DNA of 64,000 bases, from positions 62,001 to 126,000 of the forward strand of contig NZ_PGCK01000004.1 of assembly GCF_021023085.1 (NCBI RefSeq), written 5' to 3'. This DNA is from Methanooceanicella nereidis. Lineage in GTDB: Archaea > Halobacteriota > Methanocellia > Methanocellales > Methanocellaceae. The notes under the pieces were generated by a model, which was not told the origin of the DNA, ran no database searches, and saw only the letters and a program-made list of their open reading frames with translations. Below are positions 17,998-28,357 of the stretch, piece by piece. Position 1 is the stretch's first letter; every line of letters starts with the position of its first letter. The position numbers and the translations under genes were made by a program.

Positions 17998-19572
17998 ATG
18001 AGGCTGAAAGTGTTATTTGCAATAATTTTGATAATTGCGGTCCTGACTATGGGATTCATATTTCCCAGGGGCGCTATATACTATGAAGAGAAAGCGAACG
18101 TTGTCCTGAAAGTGATCGGCAATACCCATACCATAAAGCCATCCGGGGAGTTTGTCATACCTGAAAAGCCTTTACAAAAGTCCGCGAGGGTAGTGACAAT
18201 GTACTCCGATGACCCGGAAATAGAGAAATACCGCTCATACAGCCTTATCATTAATTACTATACGGCTCCGGAGCCTCCCGGATTTACAGAGAATTTCCTT
18301 GATGATTTTGTAAGAGGCGCCATAGTAGGCGTGGATGAATACAGGCTGGAAGGAAACAACATTACGGTATTTATCGGCAATACGCCTGACTGGAAAGATC
18401 AGATACGCCTCATAAGGGATCAGGATATGCCGACAAAGGAAATAAAATTATTTAAGATAAGTTTTGACCTTCTTGACACTGGCGTCTATAGCCCGGACAT
18501 ATCAGGTTTTAAAAAATACCCTTTTGAATACAATAATAACCCATTTTCCAGGATCGGTAACAACCGTGATTTCGAGGGATACCCGAATTTCCCTGAACAG
18601 GGGTCGGTATTCAAATGGACATCGAATGATAGCGCCTCAGAGCTCGGTCTTAGAGGTGTGGCAAATTACCTCGGATTTTCATATGAGCCCTTTAACGCAG
18701 CTCTGCTATGTGAGGGAGAACTGTATTACACGGGACAGTCCTTTGACGGGAAAAAAATATATGTCTCCGCGCTTTGCAGCGAAAATAAAGAAAGAGTTCC
18801 GGACATTATCTTTTTAAAGAACGACGATGGGAGCTATTCCGCCTATAAGCTATCGGATAGGCCGCCGGTATACGCTTACACGCTTTACGGGGCATACAAT
18901 ACGAACGAGTCGGTAGGCTTCGGCGTGTATAATGATCGCGGAGGGAAAATAGAGCTAAAGAACGCCGCTCCGTGGGAGATACAGTTCATGAAGGACGGGT
19001 CATGGAAGACCATTTTCAGCCCGATAGCGGCACAGGTGATAACGCCGCTGGCAGAAGGATCATTCAAGGAATGGTCATGGGACCAGAAGCTGGATGACGG
19101 CAGCATGGCTCCTTTCGGAGAATACCGGGTCGTTGTGGATAACAGGTTTATGACGAACTTCCGGATCTCGCCGGATGTCCCGCTAGTTGACCATGAAGAT
19201 ACCAACTATGACAGTGAAGCGGCCGATGGCGTGTTCATGGACCCGGCAGTGCAGAAAGCATTCGGCAACGCATATACGACTTCATCGTATAACGACGGGT
19301 TAAAGGACGAAATGATCAGCCAGATGCAATATAAGGCATGGGCAAAGGGCCTTGACCCGAAAAAACTGATCTCGTGCATAAATGCCACAGGCATATATGA
19401 CGATAATACGAAAGCCCTGCCCAGTGAGGCCGTGTACGCTAAATATAACGGTAAGCCCGTATGGATAATAGTCTTTAACTGGGGCATGGGTGACGAAAGC
19501 CTGTCCCATATAAAATACTTCATCGTGGACGAAGCCATGGAAAATGTAGAGCACAGCAATGGATGCAGGTAA
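17998..19572 (+). CDS. Secreted or membrane-anchored protein with an Ig-like domain
   Basis: 524 residues from ATG 17998 (MRLKVLFAIILIIAVLTMGF), an N-terminal signal or anchor. A TTG at 17986 is an alternative. Residues about 300-390 (SVGFGVYNDRGGKIELKN, then GSFKEWSWDQKLDDG) resemble a bacterial Ig-like domain of the Big_14/Big_19 type. The C-terminal ~120 residues form a distinct domain. The flanks are unrecognised. A TATA-like ATAAATATGG is at about 17961. It is probably a cell-surface protein of unknown role. Confidence 0.7.
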   Translation: MRLKVLFAIILIIAVLTMGFIFPRGAIYYEEKANVVLKVIGNTHTIKPSGEFVIPEKPLQKSARVVTMYSDDPEIEKYRSYSLIINYYTAPEPPGFTENFLDDFVRGAIVGVDEYRLEGNNITVFIGNTPDWKDQIRLIRDQDMPTKEIKLFKISFDLLDTGVYSPDISGFKKYPFEYNNNPFSRIGNNRDFEGYPNFPEQGSVFKWTSNDSASELGLRGVANYLGFSYEPFNAALLCEGELYYTGQSFDGKKIYVSALCSENKERVPDIIFLKNDDGSYSAYKLSDRPPVYAYTLYGAYNTNESVGFGVYNDRGGKIELKNAAPWEIQFMKDGSWKTIFSPIAAQVITPLAEGSFKEWSWDQKLDDGSMAPFGEYRVVVDNRFMTNFRISPDVPLVDHEDTNYDSEAADGVFMDPAVQKAFGNAYTTSSYNDGLKDEMISQMQYKAWAKGLDPKKLISCINATGIYDDNTKALPSEAVYAKYNGKPVWIIVFNWGMGDESLSHIKYFIVDEAMENVEHSNGCR

Positions 19573-19904
19573 GGAACGATACGGTCTGCCTGCTTCAATT
19601 TTTTTGTTTCCTTTAATATATCGGGGATAATTTTTACTATTTTTCCTACTTTTCACGTAAAAATTTTGGAAAAATTTATAAAGGGTATATAAAGCTTTAT
19701 ATACTGAATGGTCTCTTAATTTATATTTAAATATAAAGGTAAGAGTTATTGCGAGCCGCGGGATAGGCGCCATATCCACGGATATAGCCTCGCGTTAACG
19801 GGTATCGTAAATAAAAAGGTATCAAATTTTGATGCAGTATAAATACGCATACCTTAAATAGTATAAATACTCTTATAAGTGAAGCTATAAAAGAGGTCAA
19901 ACTT
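19573..19904 (+). promoter_or_regulatory. tbp upstream region with two identical TATA-like motifs
   Basis: AGTATAAATAC occurs twice, at 19836-19846 and 19860-19870, 24 bp apart, upstream of the tbp ATG at 19905. The distal and proximal copies lie about 60 and 35-45 bp before the start codon. A hairpin (ATATCC/GGATAT with flanking AGGC/GCCT) lies at 19765-19790. The paired motif could allow TBP to bind its own promoter twice; this is inference. Confidence 0.4.
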
Positions 19905-20471
19905 ATGAGCAAAGCTGAAGAAGCGAAGAAGACGATAACAATCGAAAATGTCGTAGCATCCACCGCTATCGGACAGGAGATCGACCTCAAGTCCGTCACG
20001 CTCGCGCTGGAAGGAGCAGACTATGACCCGGAACAGTTCCCGGGACTGGTATACAGGACAAAGGACCCGAAGACGGCAGCCCTCATATTCAGGAGCGGTA
20101 AGATCGTATGCACGGGCGCAAAAAGCATAGAGGATGTGGATCGCGGACTTAAAAAGGTCTTCAAAAAGATGGACAGTGTAGGAATAAAGGTCGACCCGAA
20201 CCCGGAGATCACCGTCCAGAACATAGTCGCATCAGCGGACCTCGGCTCAGTTCTTAACCTTAACGCCATCGCTATCGGCCTGGGCCTCGAGAACATAGAA
20301 TATGAACCCGAGCAGTTCCCGGGTCTTGTCTATCGTTTAGATGTCCCGAAAGTGGTCGTACTCTTATTCGGCTCCGGCAAGCTGGTCGTCACAGGCGGCA
20401 AGAAGCCTAAGGACGCAGAGGAAGCCGTCGACAGGATCGTAAGGGAATTAGAAGGCCTTGCGCTGATCTAA
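19905..20471 (+). CDS. tbp: TATA-box binding protein (TBP)
   Basis: 188 residues made of two direct repeats of the TBP saddle: [28 protein letters not shown] in the first half and [28 protein letters not shown] in the second. It binds TATA boxes and with TFB recruits RNA polymerase. Length and repeat structure are normal for archaea. It is monocistronic, with a T-rich terminator just downstream. Confidence 0.97.
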   Translation: MSKAEEAKKTITIENVVASTAIGQEIDLKSVTLALEGADYDPEQFPGLVYRTKDPKTAALIFRSGKIVCTGAKSIEDVDRGLKKVFKKMDSVGIKVDPNPEITVQNIVASADLGSVLNLNAIAIGLGLENIEYEPEQFPGLVYRLDVPKVVVLLFGSGKLVVTGGKKPKDAEEAVDRIVRELEGLALI

Positions 20472-20475
20472 GGCT

Positions 20476-20506
20476 TTCATATTTTCTTTTTCTTTTATTA
20501 TTTTAT
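20476..20506 (+). terminator. T-rich terminator after tbp
   Basis: The stretch TTTTCTTTTTCTTTTATT begins a few bases after the tbp stop codon without a marked hairpin, as in intrinsic archaeal terminators. Confidence 0.5.
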
Positions 20507-20788
20507 AGCCGCCCGGAAGCATGCCGGATCATAGCTCATTAATATCCCGTTTTTTAAAGACAGTTCTGTTGTAAATATTACATTATGAACATTATGAATA
20601 GATTTATATATACAGAGCTATATGCTATCATATAACACACAAAAAGTTATAGTTTCGGGGCTTAAATATACGTCAGATAGTATATTGAGAGTATTATCAT
20701 AAGCCTTGACGCCGAAATCGATCGATAGCCAGAGAGAAAAATATTGTGAGGTCGGGGGCCTTAAGATACGATAGATAATGCAAGATTA

Positions 20789-22423
20789 GTGGAAGAAATT
20801 TTTCATCAGAAAGGCATTATAATACTAGCTGACCTGCTCGAAAACATATCACTTCCTTTTGCCGCCGTATATCCTGACGGGAGATTAGTGCTATGTAACA
20901 ATGCGTTCTCCGCCCTTACCGGCTATACAAAAGAGGAATTAAGTAAGTTAAGGTTGTCCGGGGATTTTACGCCCGAGGAATGGCATGAACAGGACGAGGA
21001 ATTGAGAAGGGTGCTACGCCTGACGGGGCGGACACAGAGATATGAAAAAGAATACCAGAGGAAAGATGGGAAAAGAGTCCCCGTCGAGCTATTTATGCAC
21101 AGGGCGTGTGACGCTGATGGAAATCTCCTGTTCTATTATAGTTTTGTCCTTGACATAACAAAACGTAAACTGGCCGAGAAAGAGATCTGGGCGGTCTATC
21201 AAAGATTAATGGACATAATCGAGTTTTTACCCGACCCCACATTTGTCATTGACAAGGACAAAAAAGTGATCGCATGGAATAAAGCGATGGAAAACATGGT
21301 AGGGGTCGAAAAGAAAGACATAATCGGTAAAGGTGACTACTTTTACTCCATCCCGTTCTATGGAGAGAGAAGGCCGATATTGATAGACATTATCTTTAAC
21401 AGTGACACGTCTATCGAGTCAAATTATAATTACCTTAAAAGATGCGGGAATATGATCTACGGAGAGACCTATATTCAAACCTTTGAGGGAAAAGGAGCCT
21501 ATTTATGGGGAAAAGCTTCGCCGCTATATGACACGGACGGGAGCCTGGCCGGAGCCATCGAATCGATCAGGGACATCACGGACATAAAGTATGCGGAAGA
21601 AGAGCTCAGGAAGTCCAGGGACGAACTTGAAAAAAAGGTCCAGGAGCGAACGGCGGAGATCAGGAAAGCGAATGAAAAACTAATGGATGAGATAGCCGAA
21701 CGCACCAGGGCGGAAGAAGCGTTAAGCGAGGCCAGGATGCAGGCCGAAATGTACATTGACCTTATGGGGCACGACATCAATAACATGAACCAGATAGGCA
21801 TTGGATATATAGAGATGGCTCTTGAGACGTTTAACTTTGATGAAAACGCCAGGTCGATGATCTCAAAATCCCTTAACATATTAAATAATAGCTCTACTTT
21901 GATCAACAATGTCAGGAAGATCCAGCAGGCTAAAAACGGGCAACTTGAGCAGGAAATGATAGATGTTGGGAAGATGCTCGGTGAAGTAGCGATGGAATAC
22001 TCCAGCATCCCGGGAAAATATGTCAACATTCATTACACACCCGTTTACGGGTGTGCAGTACAGGCCAACGAGCTTCTAAAGGATGTGTTCGCCAATATTG
22101 TGGAGAACGCGATAAAACACTCGTGTGAGCCTTTGGAAATACAAATAGAGATCACGATAACAAAAGTATGTTATCAGGATAAGGTATTTTACAGGATATC
22201 CATAAGTGATAACGGACCGGGCATAACTGATGAGATGAAAAAGACAATATTCGATCGTTTTAAGCGGGGGAACACAAAAGCTAAAGGCAGAGGTCTGGGC
22301 CTTTATCTCGTCAGGACTCTCGTGAACGATTTCCATGGCAAGGTATGGATCGAGGATAGAGTGCCGGGTAACAGCGATATGGGCAGTAAGTTCATTATAG
22401 AGCTGCCTGCCGCCGATAACTGA
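20789..22423 (+). CDS. Cytosolic PAS-domain sensor histidine kinase
   Basis: 544 residues, GTG start. Two PAS domains (about 10-130 and 140-265), a coiled coil (about 270-320) and the kinase core follow. The H-box is MGHDINNMNQ with His 328. HATPase motifs are NIVENAIKHS (N box), DNGPGITDEM (G1) and GRGLGLYLVRTL (G2). No membrane segment is seen, so it senses an internal signal. It converges on another kinase with the same H-box type (22469-24673). No receiver-domain gene is in the window, so its target is unknown. Confidence 0.9.
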   Translation: MEEIFHQKGIIILADLLENISLPFAAVYPDGRLVLCNNAFSALTGYTKEELSKLRLSGDFTPEEWHEQDEELRRVLRLTGRTQRYEKEYQRKDGKRVPVELFMHRACDADGNLLFYYSFVLDITKRKLAEKEIWAVYQRLMDIIEFLPDPTFVIDKDKKVIAWNKAMENMVGVEKKDIIGKGDYFYSIPFYGERRPILIDIIFNSDTSIESNYNYLKRCGNMIYGETYIQTFEGKGAYLWGKASPLYDTDGSLAGAIESIRDITDIKYAEEELRKSRDELEKKVQERTAEIRKANEKLMDEIAERTRAEEALSEARMQAEMYIDLMGHDINNMNQIGIGYIEMALETFNFDENARSMISKSLNILNNSSTLINNVRKIQQAKNGQLEQEMIDVGKMLGEVAMEYSSIPGKYVNIHYTPVYGCAVQANELLKDVFANIVENAIKHSCEPLEIQIEITITKVCYQDKVFYRISISDNGPGITDEMKKTIFDRFKRGNTKAKGRGLGLYLVRTLVNDFHGKVWIEDRVPGNSDMGSKFIIELPAADN

Positions 22424-22468
22424 TCGGGTATGATCAGCAGGATCCTGAAAAGTTTATAGAAATCGTAT

Positions 22469-24673
22469 TTATTTCCCGGACGCGGGCAACATTACGATGA
22501 ACTTGCAGCCTTTTGTATGGTCCCCTTTTATCCGGTCTTCCACCCATACTTTTCCATGATAGGTCTCTACCAGCGCCCTGACCAGATACAGGCCAAGCCC
22601 CCTGCCGCTCACGAACGTATTACCCCGGGAACTGCGTGTGAATAGCTTTGATTTCAGGTCATCGGGGATCCCGGGCCCGTTGTCTTCGATCGTGATCCGG
22701 CAGAACTCTCTTTCATCTTCGCTTACCATGTCCGCCCTTATATCTATATTAATAGGGCCGCCGGCATGTTTAATCGAGTTGCCGAGGATGTTGGAAAATA
22801 TATCCTTTACAAGTTCGTTGGCCAGTACTGTGCACCCGCCATGTTGAAGGAAATTAATGGAGACTTTCCGGTCAGGTATGCTCAAGTACCGGGATATCGA
22901 TTCATTCAAGATCACTGATATGTCGATCGGCTTGTTATGTAGATCGTCCGACTTTACGCGCTGAAGCTTTTCAACGTTCTCTATCAGGTCATTGCAGTTC
23001 ATTATGCTTCCTATGGATTTCAAGATCATCGACCGGGACGTCTCGTCGATGCCCGGGCTGTCGAGCACATATTCAAGATAGCCGATGGCTATCTGGTTCA
23101 TGTTATTGATGTCGTGCCCCATAAGGTCAACGTAAAGCTCTGCCTGTTCCTTGGCCTCTAACAGCTCTTCGTAGTACCTTTTTCTCTGGAGTATGTTCCA
23201 CATGCCGCTCATCAAGAGCGTTAACTGCCTGATGTCAGAACTATCGTATGCTCTTTCCTTATTGGCCACGCCCGCGACGATCACGATACGGTCCCCGTCG
23301 AATATAGGGACGTTCATATGCCTGAAAAGATTTACATGGCCGTCAGGTACTCCCTTTTTGTAAGGACTGGGTGCACTGTAGTCATTGGTCACTATTGGTT
23401 TTCTCTGCCTTACGGCCTCGCCCCAGAGCCCCGTGCCTTTAACCGGGTACAGGATCGGTTTATCTGTCACTTCACACTCTTTTAGCCCTTGCCTTGACCA
23501 TGCATACATCGTAAGCACGGACTCATCCTCGCTTAAAAAAGCAAGATACCCGATCTTACTGCCGGTCAGCTTTACCCCTTCCTCAAGGGTGAAGTCACAG
23601 ATCTCATGCATGGTGGCATCTGTGATACGGGACAGTTCAAGCAGCGCCTCAAGCCTGGACTCGTCAAGCTTTAAGTTCTCCTGTGCCGACTTTCGCTCCG
23701 TTACATCCTGGGCAGTGCCATAAATGCTGACTATATCCCCCTTTTCATCAAAAACGAACTCTCCGCGGAGATCTATAAAACGTTCGGAGCCGTCCGGCCT
23801 GACGATACGTATTTCCGTCATCCTTGGCCGCCTGTTTTTTAATCCTTCATCAATAGCATTTTTTAAAGCTTCAACGTCATCCCTGTACACAAAATCTAAA
23901 AACCTTTCAAATGTGATCTTATATTCTTGCGGCCTCAACCCAAAAATACGATATGTCTCGTCCGACCATTCGATGGTCCCTTCACCGGGATAGTACGTCC
24001 AGATCCCTATATGCGCTATCTGCTGTACCCATTCAAGGTCCGTCAGGCTTTCAAGCAAAGCGGCTTCGACTTGTTTCCTTTCCTCGATCTCGGATAAAAG
24101 GGACCTGTTAGCTTCAGTAAGCTCTAAAGTCCTCTCTTTTACCCTTATTTCCAGCTCATCCCGCGCTTTACGAAGCTCTTCTTCAGCGCGCTTATAGTCC
24201 GTAACATTGACGTCCATACAAAAAGCTTCCGATATTGAGCCTCGCGATGAAACTGGAAAAACTGTAGAATAAACCTGCAGATGCCTTCCGTCTTTAGTAC
24301 GCACGTCCCATTCTCTTCCGGGTACGGCCTTACCGCACTCCCATACATATTTTATGGCATCTTCAAACTCCTTGCTATGCCCGGGAGATATCAAAATTTC
24401 CAGTATATTTTTTCCGATGGCTTCGTCTGACCGGTAGCCGTATAGCATTTCGCTGGCGTTGTTCCAGTGGAATATAATGCCTTCTTTATTAAATCCCTGG
24501 ATCGCGACCAGAGGGGTGTTCTCAAAAATAGCTTCGAACCTTGATAGCGCGTCCTTCGTGTCATCAATACCATGCAGATACTGGTCCAGGGAGCCTTCTG
24601 AGCCCTGGATCTGATCTTCCGGCTGTTTTATACTATGTCGGATCCCCTGTTTTTTATTATTATCATCGTCCAT
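22469..24673 (-). CDS. PAS-PAS-GAF sensor histidine kinase
   Basis: 734 residues. Domains in order: PAS (about 40-165), short coil, PAS with PAC (about 205-335), GAF (about 340-500, containing YLAFLSEDESVLTMYAWSR), then H-box MGHDINNMNQ with His 520 and a HATPase domain (NILGNSIKHA, DNGPGIPDDL, GRGLGLYLVRAL). It is soluble. It is tail-to-tail with the related kinase at 20789-22423; their cores are alike, suggesting duplication. The ligands of the PAS and GAF domains cannot be read from sequence. Confidence 0.9.
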   Translation of the reverse strand: MDDDNNKKQGIRHSIKQPEDQIQGSEGSLDQYLHGIDDTKDALSRFEAIFENTPLVAIQGFNKEGIIFHWNNASEMLYGYRSDEAIGKNILEILISPGHSKEFEDAIKYVWECGKAVPGREWDVRTKDGRHLQVYSTVFPVSSRGSISEAFCMDVNVTDYKRAEEELRKARDELEIRVKERTLELTEANRSLLSEIEERKQVEAALLESLTDLEWVQQIAHIGIWTYYPGEGTIEWSDETYRIFGLRPQEYKITFERFLDFVYRDDVEALKNAIDEGLKNRRPRMTEIRIVRPDGSERFIDLRGEFVFDEKGDIVSIYGTAQDVTERKSAQENLKLDESRLEALLELSRITDATMHEICDFTLEEGVKLTGSKIGYLAFLSEDESVLTMYAWSRQGLKECEVTDKPILYPVKGTGLWGEAVRQRKPIVTNDYSAPSPYKKGVPDGHVNLFRHMNVPIFDGDRIVIVAGVANKERAYDSSDIRQLTLLMSGMWNILQRKRYYEELLEAKEQAELYVDLMGHDINNMNQIAIGYLEYVLDSPGIDETSRSMILKSIGSIMNCNDLIENVEKLQRVKSDDLHNKPIDISVILNESISRYLSIPDRKVSINFLQHGGCTVLANELVKDIFSNILGNSIKHAGGPINIDIRADMVSEDEREFCRITIEDNGPGIPDDLKSKLFTRSSRGNTFVSGRGLGLYLVRALVETYHGKVWVEDRIKGDHTKGCKFIVMLPASGK

Positions 24674-24852
24674 AAATCCCTTGAGTAGATTATTTGACCG
24701 GCTGGTTATGCGATTATAATAATAAGTTTATTTTTATTTATTGATCGGTTAAAATATAAACTTACCCTTAATAGGTAAATGTTCTTTATATATAAGCTAC
24801 TTGATAAAGAAAACTATTTTATCTCTGAAGCAGGTAAGGCATCTGTACTGAT

Positions 24853-25530
24853 ATGATAATACCGGAAGACGAGCGATCAGGAGAGCCCATAAAAGGCGAG
24901 AGGGTGCTGAGCCACCCGGACATGATAAAAGCCAGCGAGTGGATACTGTCGGAAAAATATGAACCTCCCGTACGCGACTTTTGCATATTCGTCCCGTGCG
25001 CAAAGCATAAGCCGTATCATCTCAGCCCTTCGCATAAAATATATGACAGGATAATATTCGGCATACTTGAGCCAAAAGAAGCACACATCGTCGTTTTCGG
25101 CACATGCGGAGTTACCCCCAGAGAACTGGATGAGGAATATCCATTCATGAATTACGAGTTCATGCTGGGAAGGTGCGACGTCGTCTCAGTGAAGGACGAG
25201 TTCGTCAGGAACGAGAGTAAAAAGCTGGCGCGCTATCTTGAAAAGACAAGGCACAACTACAGGCACAGGATAGCGTATTGCATGGGAGACTTTAGAAAGG
25301 CCATGGAAAAAGCTCTCACCATGACTGACATCCCTGTGACCATCGTACCGAAATGGGAGACGATGGAGGCCTGCATACAGCCCGATAAGCCTTTCAAGTA
25401 CGGAAGCCTTTCCAGGCGGCCGTATCTACAGGACTTCAGCGATGCCCTCACATCGATCAAAGGAGTTTCAAAAAGGACTGTCGGCGTGACCGAAGAGTCA
25501 TTGAACGATACTGACTGGTACCTGATCTAG
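24853..25530 (+). CDS. DUF5591 (archaeosine-synthase-like) protein
   Basis: 225 residues. The block IFVPCAKHKPYHLSPSHK (residues 46-63) resembles the PCS-x-x-KPY region of DUF5591, the core domain of ArcS, which converts preQ0 at tRNA position 15 towards archaeosine. Here the domain stands alone, without the TGT-like and PUA domains of full-length ArcS. It could be a catalytic piece of a split ArcS or a relative with another substrate. It is divergent from the kinase at 22469-24673. Confidence 0.65.
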   Translation: MIIPEDERSGEPIKGERVLSHPDMIKASEWILSEKYEPPVRDFCIFVPCAKHKPYHLSPSHKIYDRIIFGILEPKEAHIVVFGTCGVTPRELDEEYPFMNYEFMLGRCDVVSVKDEFVRNESKKLARYLEKTRHNYRHRIAYCMGDFRKAMEKALTMTDIPVTIVPKWETMEACIQPDKPFKYGSLSRRPYLQDFSDALTSIKGVSKRTVGVTEESLNDTDWYLI

Positions 25531-25610
25531 ATCAAGTTCATAAGGTTCTATAGTATCTGATGCTCTGCGAGTTCTGGCCGTTTAAAATCATAAGAGATAC
25601 TTAAAAAATA

Positions 25611-26087
25611 TTATATCTTTTTTACGAATAGCACCATATGCTTGCCGGGACCATTGTAATCCTTTGCTGCGGGGACACCCTGGATGTCTATAGAGTTTTC
25701 GGGCTTTACGATCTCGAACCCCATGCCTTTATGGAACCCCATTCCGACCTTGTTCTCCGGCCTTGCTATAGTATGTATCTCCGTACAGCCCATTTTCTTC
25801 ACTTCTGCCTGGAACTGTTTGAAGAGCCTTTTCCCGATCCCGTGGCCTCGCATGGCAGGGTCTACCTGTATCAAATGTAAAAACGCCTGATCCGGATTGA
25901 CCTGAGACCTGAAACCGAGGAGATATCCTATCATTTTTCCCCTATCTTCTGCGATAAAGCATGTTTTTCTGAAATGGGCCATCAAGATATGGTATACTCC
26001 TTCCCTTTCGATGACAAGGTCGCCCCACTCGCGTGATTTGTTAGTTACCTCCAGGAAATCGTACTCGAAAGCGTTTCTTACAAGCAT
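25611..26087 (-). CDS. GNAT-family N-acetyltransferase
   Basis: 158 residues. The acetyl-CoA binding motif A is visible as IQVDPAMRGHGIGKRLFKQF (about residues 75-94). The rest follows the GNAT fold, with KMIGYLLGFRSQ as the preceding strand pair. The substrate (amine, amino acid or protein N-terminus) cannot be inferred; no neighbouring gene hints at it. Confidence 0.85.
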   Translation of the reverse strand: MLVRNAFEYDFLEVTNKSREWGDLVIEREGVYHILMAHFRKTCFIAEDRGKMIGYLLGFRSQVNPDQAFLHLIQVDPAMRGHGIGKRLFKQFQAEVKKMGCTEIHTIARPENKVGMGFHKGMGFEIVKPENSIDIQGVPAAKDYNGPGKHMVLFVKKI

Positions 26088-26215
26088 TTATCAGACCTAC
26101 CAAGAAGATATAGAAATAAACTTATTTATTATTAATATATCGGATGTTCTATGTATCGTTGTCTGCACAGGACGGCGGCAGTCAATAATATCATCTAAAG
26201 AAAAGAGGGGTAGTA

Positions 26216-26671
26216 TTGAAAGACTATGCATATTCAAAAACACTGGATCTGTATATGGTCCTGGAACTTGAAGGCGATGTAATAAAAAAATTGAGCTTTC
26301 AAAGCGAAAAGCCGAATATAAGGAGAACGTCATCTGAAGTGGTAAAGGACCTCGAGGAGTATTTCGACACTGGAAAGATCGACATGTCAAAGTACAGGAC
26401 TGACCTGTCCGGATTGACCGAGTTCGAGAAAAGAGTGCTGAAGGCGACTTCGGATATTCCGCCTGGAAAGACCATGGCTTATTCAGAGGTCGCGAAGGCT
26501 GCCGGTAATCCGGGGGCTGCACGCGCCGTCGGCAATGTGCTGGCAAAAAACCCTTTCCCGGTGATAATACCCTGTCACAGGGTCGTAGCTAAAAATAGCA
26601 TAGGGGGTTTCACAGGCGACATCAACGTTAAGATAGCCCTGTTAAAGCTTGAAGGAGCTATTAAGCAATAA
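26216..26671 (+). CDS. ogt: Methylated-DNA-protein-cysteine methyltransferase
   Basis: 151 residues, TTG start preceded by AGAGGGG with 5-bp spacing. It removes O6-alkyl groups from guanine by suicidal transfer to its own cysteine. The active-site motif IPCHRVV has Cys 120, and the helix-turn-helix DNA-binding part KTMAYSEVAKAAGNPGAARA precedes it. Exonuclease III lies nearby, consistent with a small repair neighbourhood. Confidence 0.95.
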   Translation: MKDYAYSKTLDLYMVLELEGDVIKKLSFQSEKPNIRRTSSEVVKDLEEYFDTGKIDMSKYRTDLSGLTEFEKRVLKATSDIPPGKTMAYSEVAKAAGNPGAARAVGNVLAKNPFPVIIPCHRVVAKNSIGGFTGDINVKIALLKLEGAIKQ

Positions 26672-26737
26672 GACACCGTTATAATCGCCTAATAATATTT
26701 TATATTAGTATGTTTATAATATGCTTGAGGGGTGCTG

Positions 26738-27370
26738 TTGAAAAGCTCTCATGCATTGTTCTTAGCGATGATCATGATATTCGTGATATTATCCGGATGC
26801 TGTTCGGGATTACAGGGAAATCCCATGTACTCCGGCAAGAACATCACTCCCGGCTATAAGCTATACAATGTCGATAAGCTGCAGTACTGGAAGTATAACG
26901 TCACCATGGCCGCCAGCGGGGTCAATTCGACATGGGATATGACTGTACAGGTCGACTATCCGATGATAGACGGCGAAAAACTGCGCCACATGGTAGTTGA
27001 CACAGTGGGTAACGGTATGGATATTCAATATGATATCTGGAGCAACATATCCAGCTATAATATTGAGAGGATGTACGCAAAGGGCAATATAGGAGACTAT
27101 CATCAGGAGAGGGAGGTCTCGAAGCTTCAGATATATACCCTGCCGGACGTGGGTCTTGCATATATCATCGTGCCGTTCATGCATACAGGTAACATAACAG
27201 TCGTGGACCCTAACGGTAACCCTGGAAAAGTGATGTATTATTCTGCGACGGATAATAAAAATTTCACCGTCAGCTACTGGGTGCATCCTGACATACCCGT
27301 TCCGGTGAAGATAGTGCTTTCCGAAAAGAATTTCCAGATAACCATGATGCTTGTAGACTATAAGCCTTAA
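26738..27370 (+). CDS. Lipoprotein, paralogue 1 of 3
   Basis: 210 residues from TTG 26738, placed 5 bp after GAGGGG; a GTG two codons earlier is the alternative. A signal peptide ends in a lipobox-like ILSGCCSG. The C-terminal motif [15 protein letters not shown] aligns with WIASNIPVPVKSVIA and WMAPGVPVPIKVVSE of the two lipoproteins at 28358-29032 and 29205-29936. It is anchored outside the membrane; function unknown. It is the most divergent of the three and lacks the Pro/Thr/Ala linker. Confidence 0.75.
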   Translation: MKSSHALFLAMIMIFVILSGCCSGLQGNPMYSGKNITPGYKLYNVDKLQYWKYNVTMAASGVNSTWDMTVQVDYPMIDGEKLRHMVVDTVGNGMDIQYDIWSNISSYNIERMYAKGNIGDYHQEREVSKLQIYTLPDVGLAYIIVPFMHTGNITVVDPNGNPGKVMYYSATDNKNFTVSYWVHPDIPVPVKIVLSEKNFQITMMLVDYKP

Positions 27371-27417
27371 AGCGTTATATCAAAACTTTTTATCATTTGA
27401 AGGCCTACCATGTTATC

Positions 27418-28182
27418 ATGAGACTGCTGTCCTGGAACGTTAACGGCATTAGAGCGGTGTTGAAAAAAGGCACGCTACAGCAACTTATGGCAAAAAGCCC
27501 CGATATCCTTTGTATCCAGGAGACCAAAGCAGTTGAAGAGCAGGTTCCTGAAGACATTAAATATCACAATGGCTATCACGCATATTTTTCCTCCGCGGTT
27601 AAAAAGGGATATAGCGGAGTGGCATTATTCACGAAAGAGAAGCCTTTGTCGGTATGGCACGGTTTTGGCATAAAGAGGTTCGACGATGAGGGCAGGGCAA
27701 TAATCGCTGACTACGGCAGGTTCATCCTTATGAACATTTATTTCCCAAATGGCAAGATGTCAAAGGAAAGGCTCGACTATAAAATGGATTTCTACGAAGC
27801 TTTCCTGGAATATGCCGACGGATTAAAGGCGGAGGGAAAAAATATCGTCGTATGCGGGGACCTGAATACCGCTCACATGGACATAGACCTGGCAAGGCCC
27901 AAAGAAAACGAAAAGACATCCGGCTTTCTACCAGGGGAAAGGGCATGGATAGATAAGTTCGTCTCGCACGGGTATATTGACACTTTTAGAGTATTCAATA
28001 AGGACCCCGGACATTACTCTTACTGGGACATGAAGACGAGGGCGAGGGAAAGGAATGTCGGATGGAGGATAGATTATTTCTTCATAGACGAAGGGCTCAT
28101 CCGGGACCTGGCTTCTGCTTTCTTAATGCCGGAAATACCGGGATCTGACCATTGTCCGGCAGGCATAGATATTAAATTCTAA
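27418..28182 (+). CDS. xth: Exodeoxyribonuclease III (AP endonuclease)
   Basis: 254 residues from ATG 27418 ([13 protein letters not shown]); an upstream TTG is not needed. It incises DNA at abasic sites and has 3'-5' exonuclease activity. Family motifs: LCIQETKA (metal-binding Glu), [14 protein letters not shown] (catalytic Asp/Asn) and PGSDHCPAG at the C-terminus (Asp-His). Length is normal. It sits between two lipoprotein paralogues. Confidence 0.95.
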   Translation: MRLLSWNVNGIRAVLKKGTLQQLMAKSPDILCIQETKAVEEQVPEDIKYHNGYHAYFSSAVKKGYSGVALFTKEKPLSVWHGFGIKRFDDEGRAIIADYGRFILMNIYFPNGKMSKERLDYKMDFYEAFLEYADGLKAEGKNIVVCGDLNTAHMDIDLARPKENEKTSGFLPGERAWIDKFVSHGYIDTFRVFNKDPGHYSYWDMKTRARERNVGWRIDYFFIDEGLIRDLASAFLMPEIPGSDHCPAGIDIKF

Positions 28183-28357
28183 ATACTAGTTTTTTGAAAT
28201 CAACCTGAAAACCTGCAAGCTTCTCTAAAATAACAGATAAATAAGTAGTTATTTATATTCTTAACAAATAACATATCCTACTCAAGACAGATCACCCTTC
28301 CAGAGTATATCATAGAGGAAGGAAATTGTATTGTGGTTTAATAAAGGAGGGTAACAA

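Noticed and set aside
24145-24573. Short ORFs within the PAS-GAF kinase
   Set aside because: They are out-of-frame readings of a continuous, domain-complete gene.
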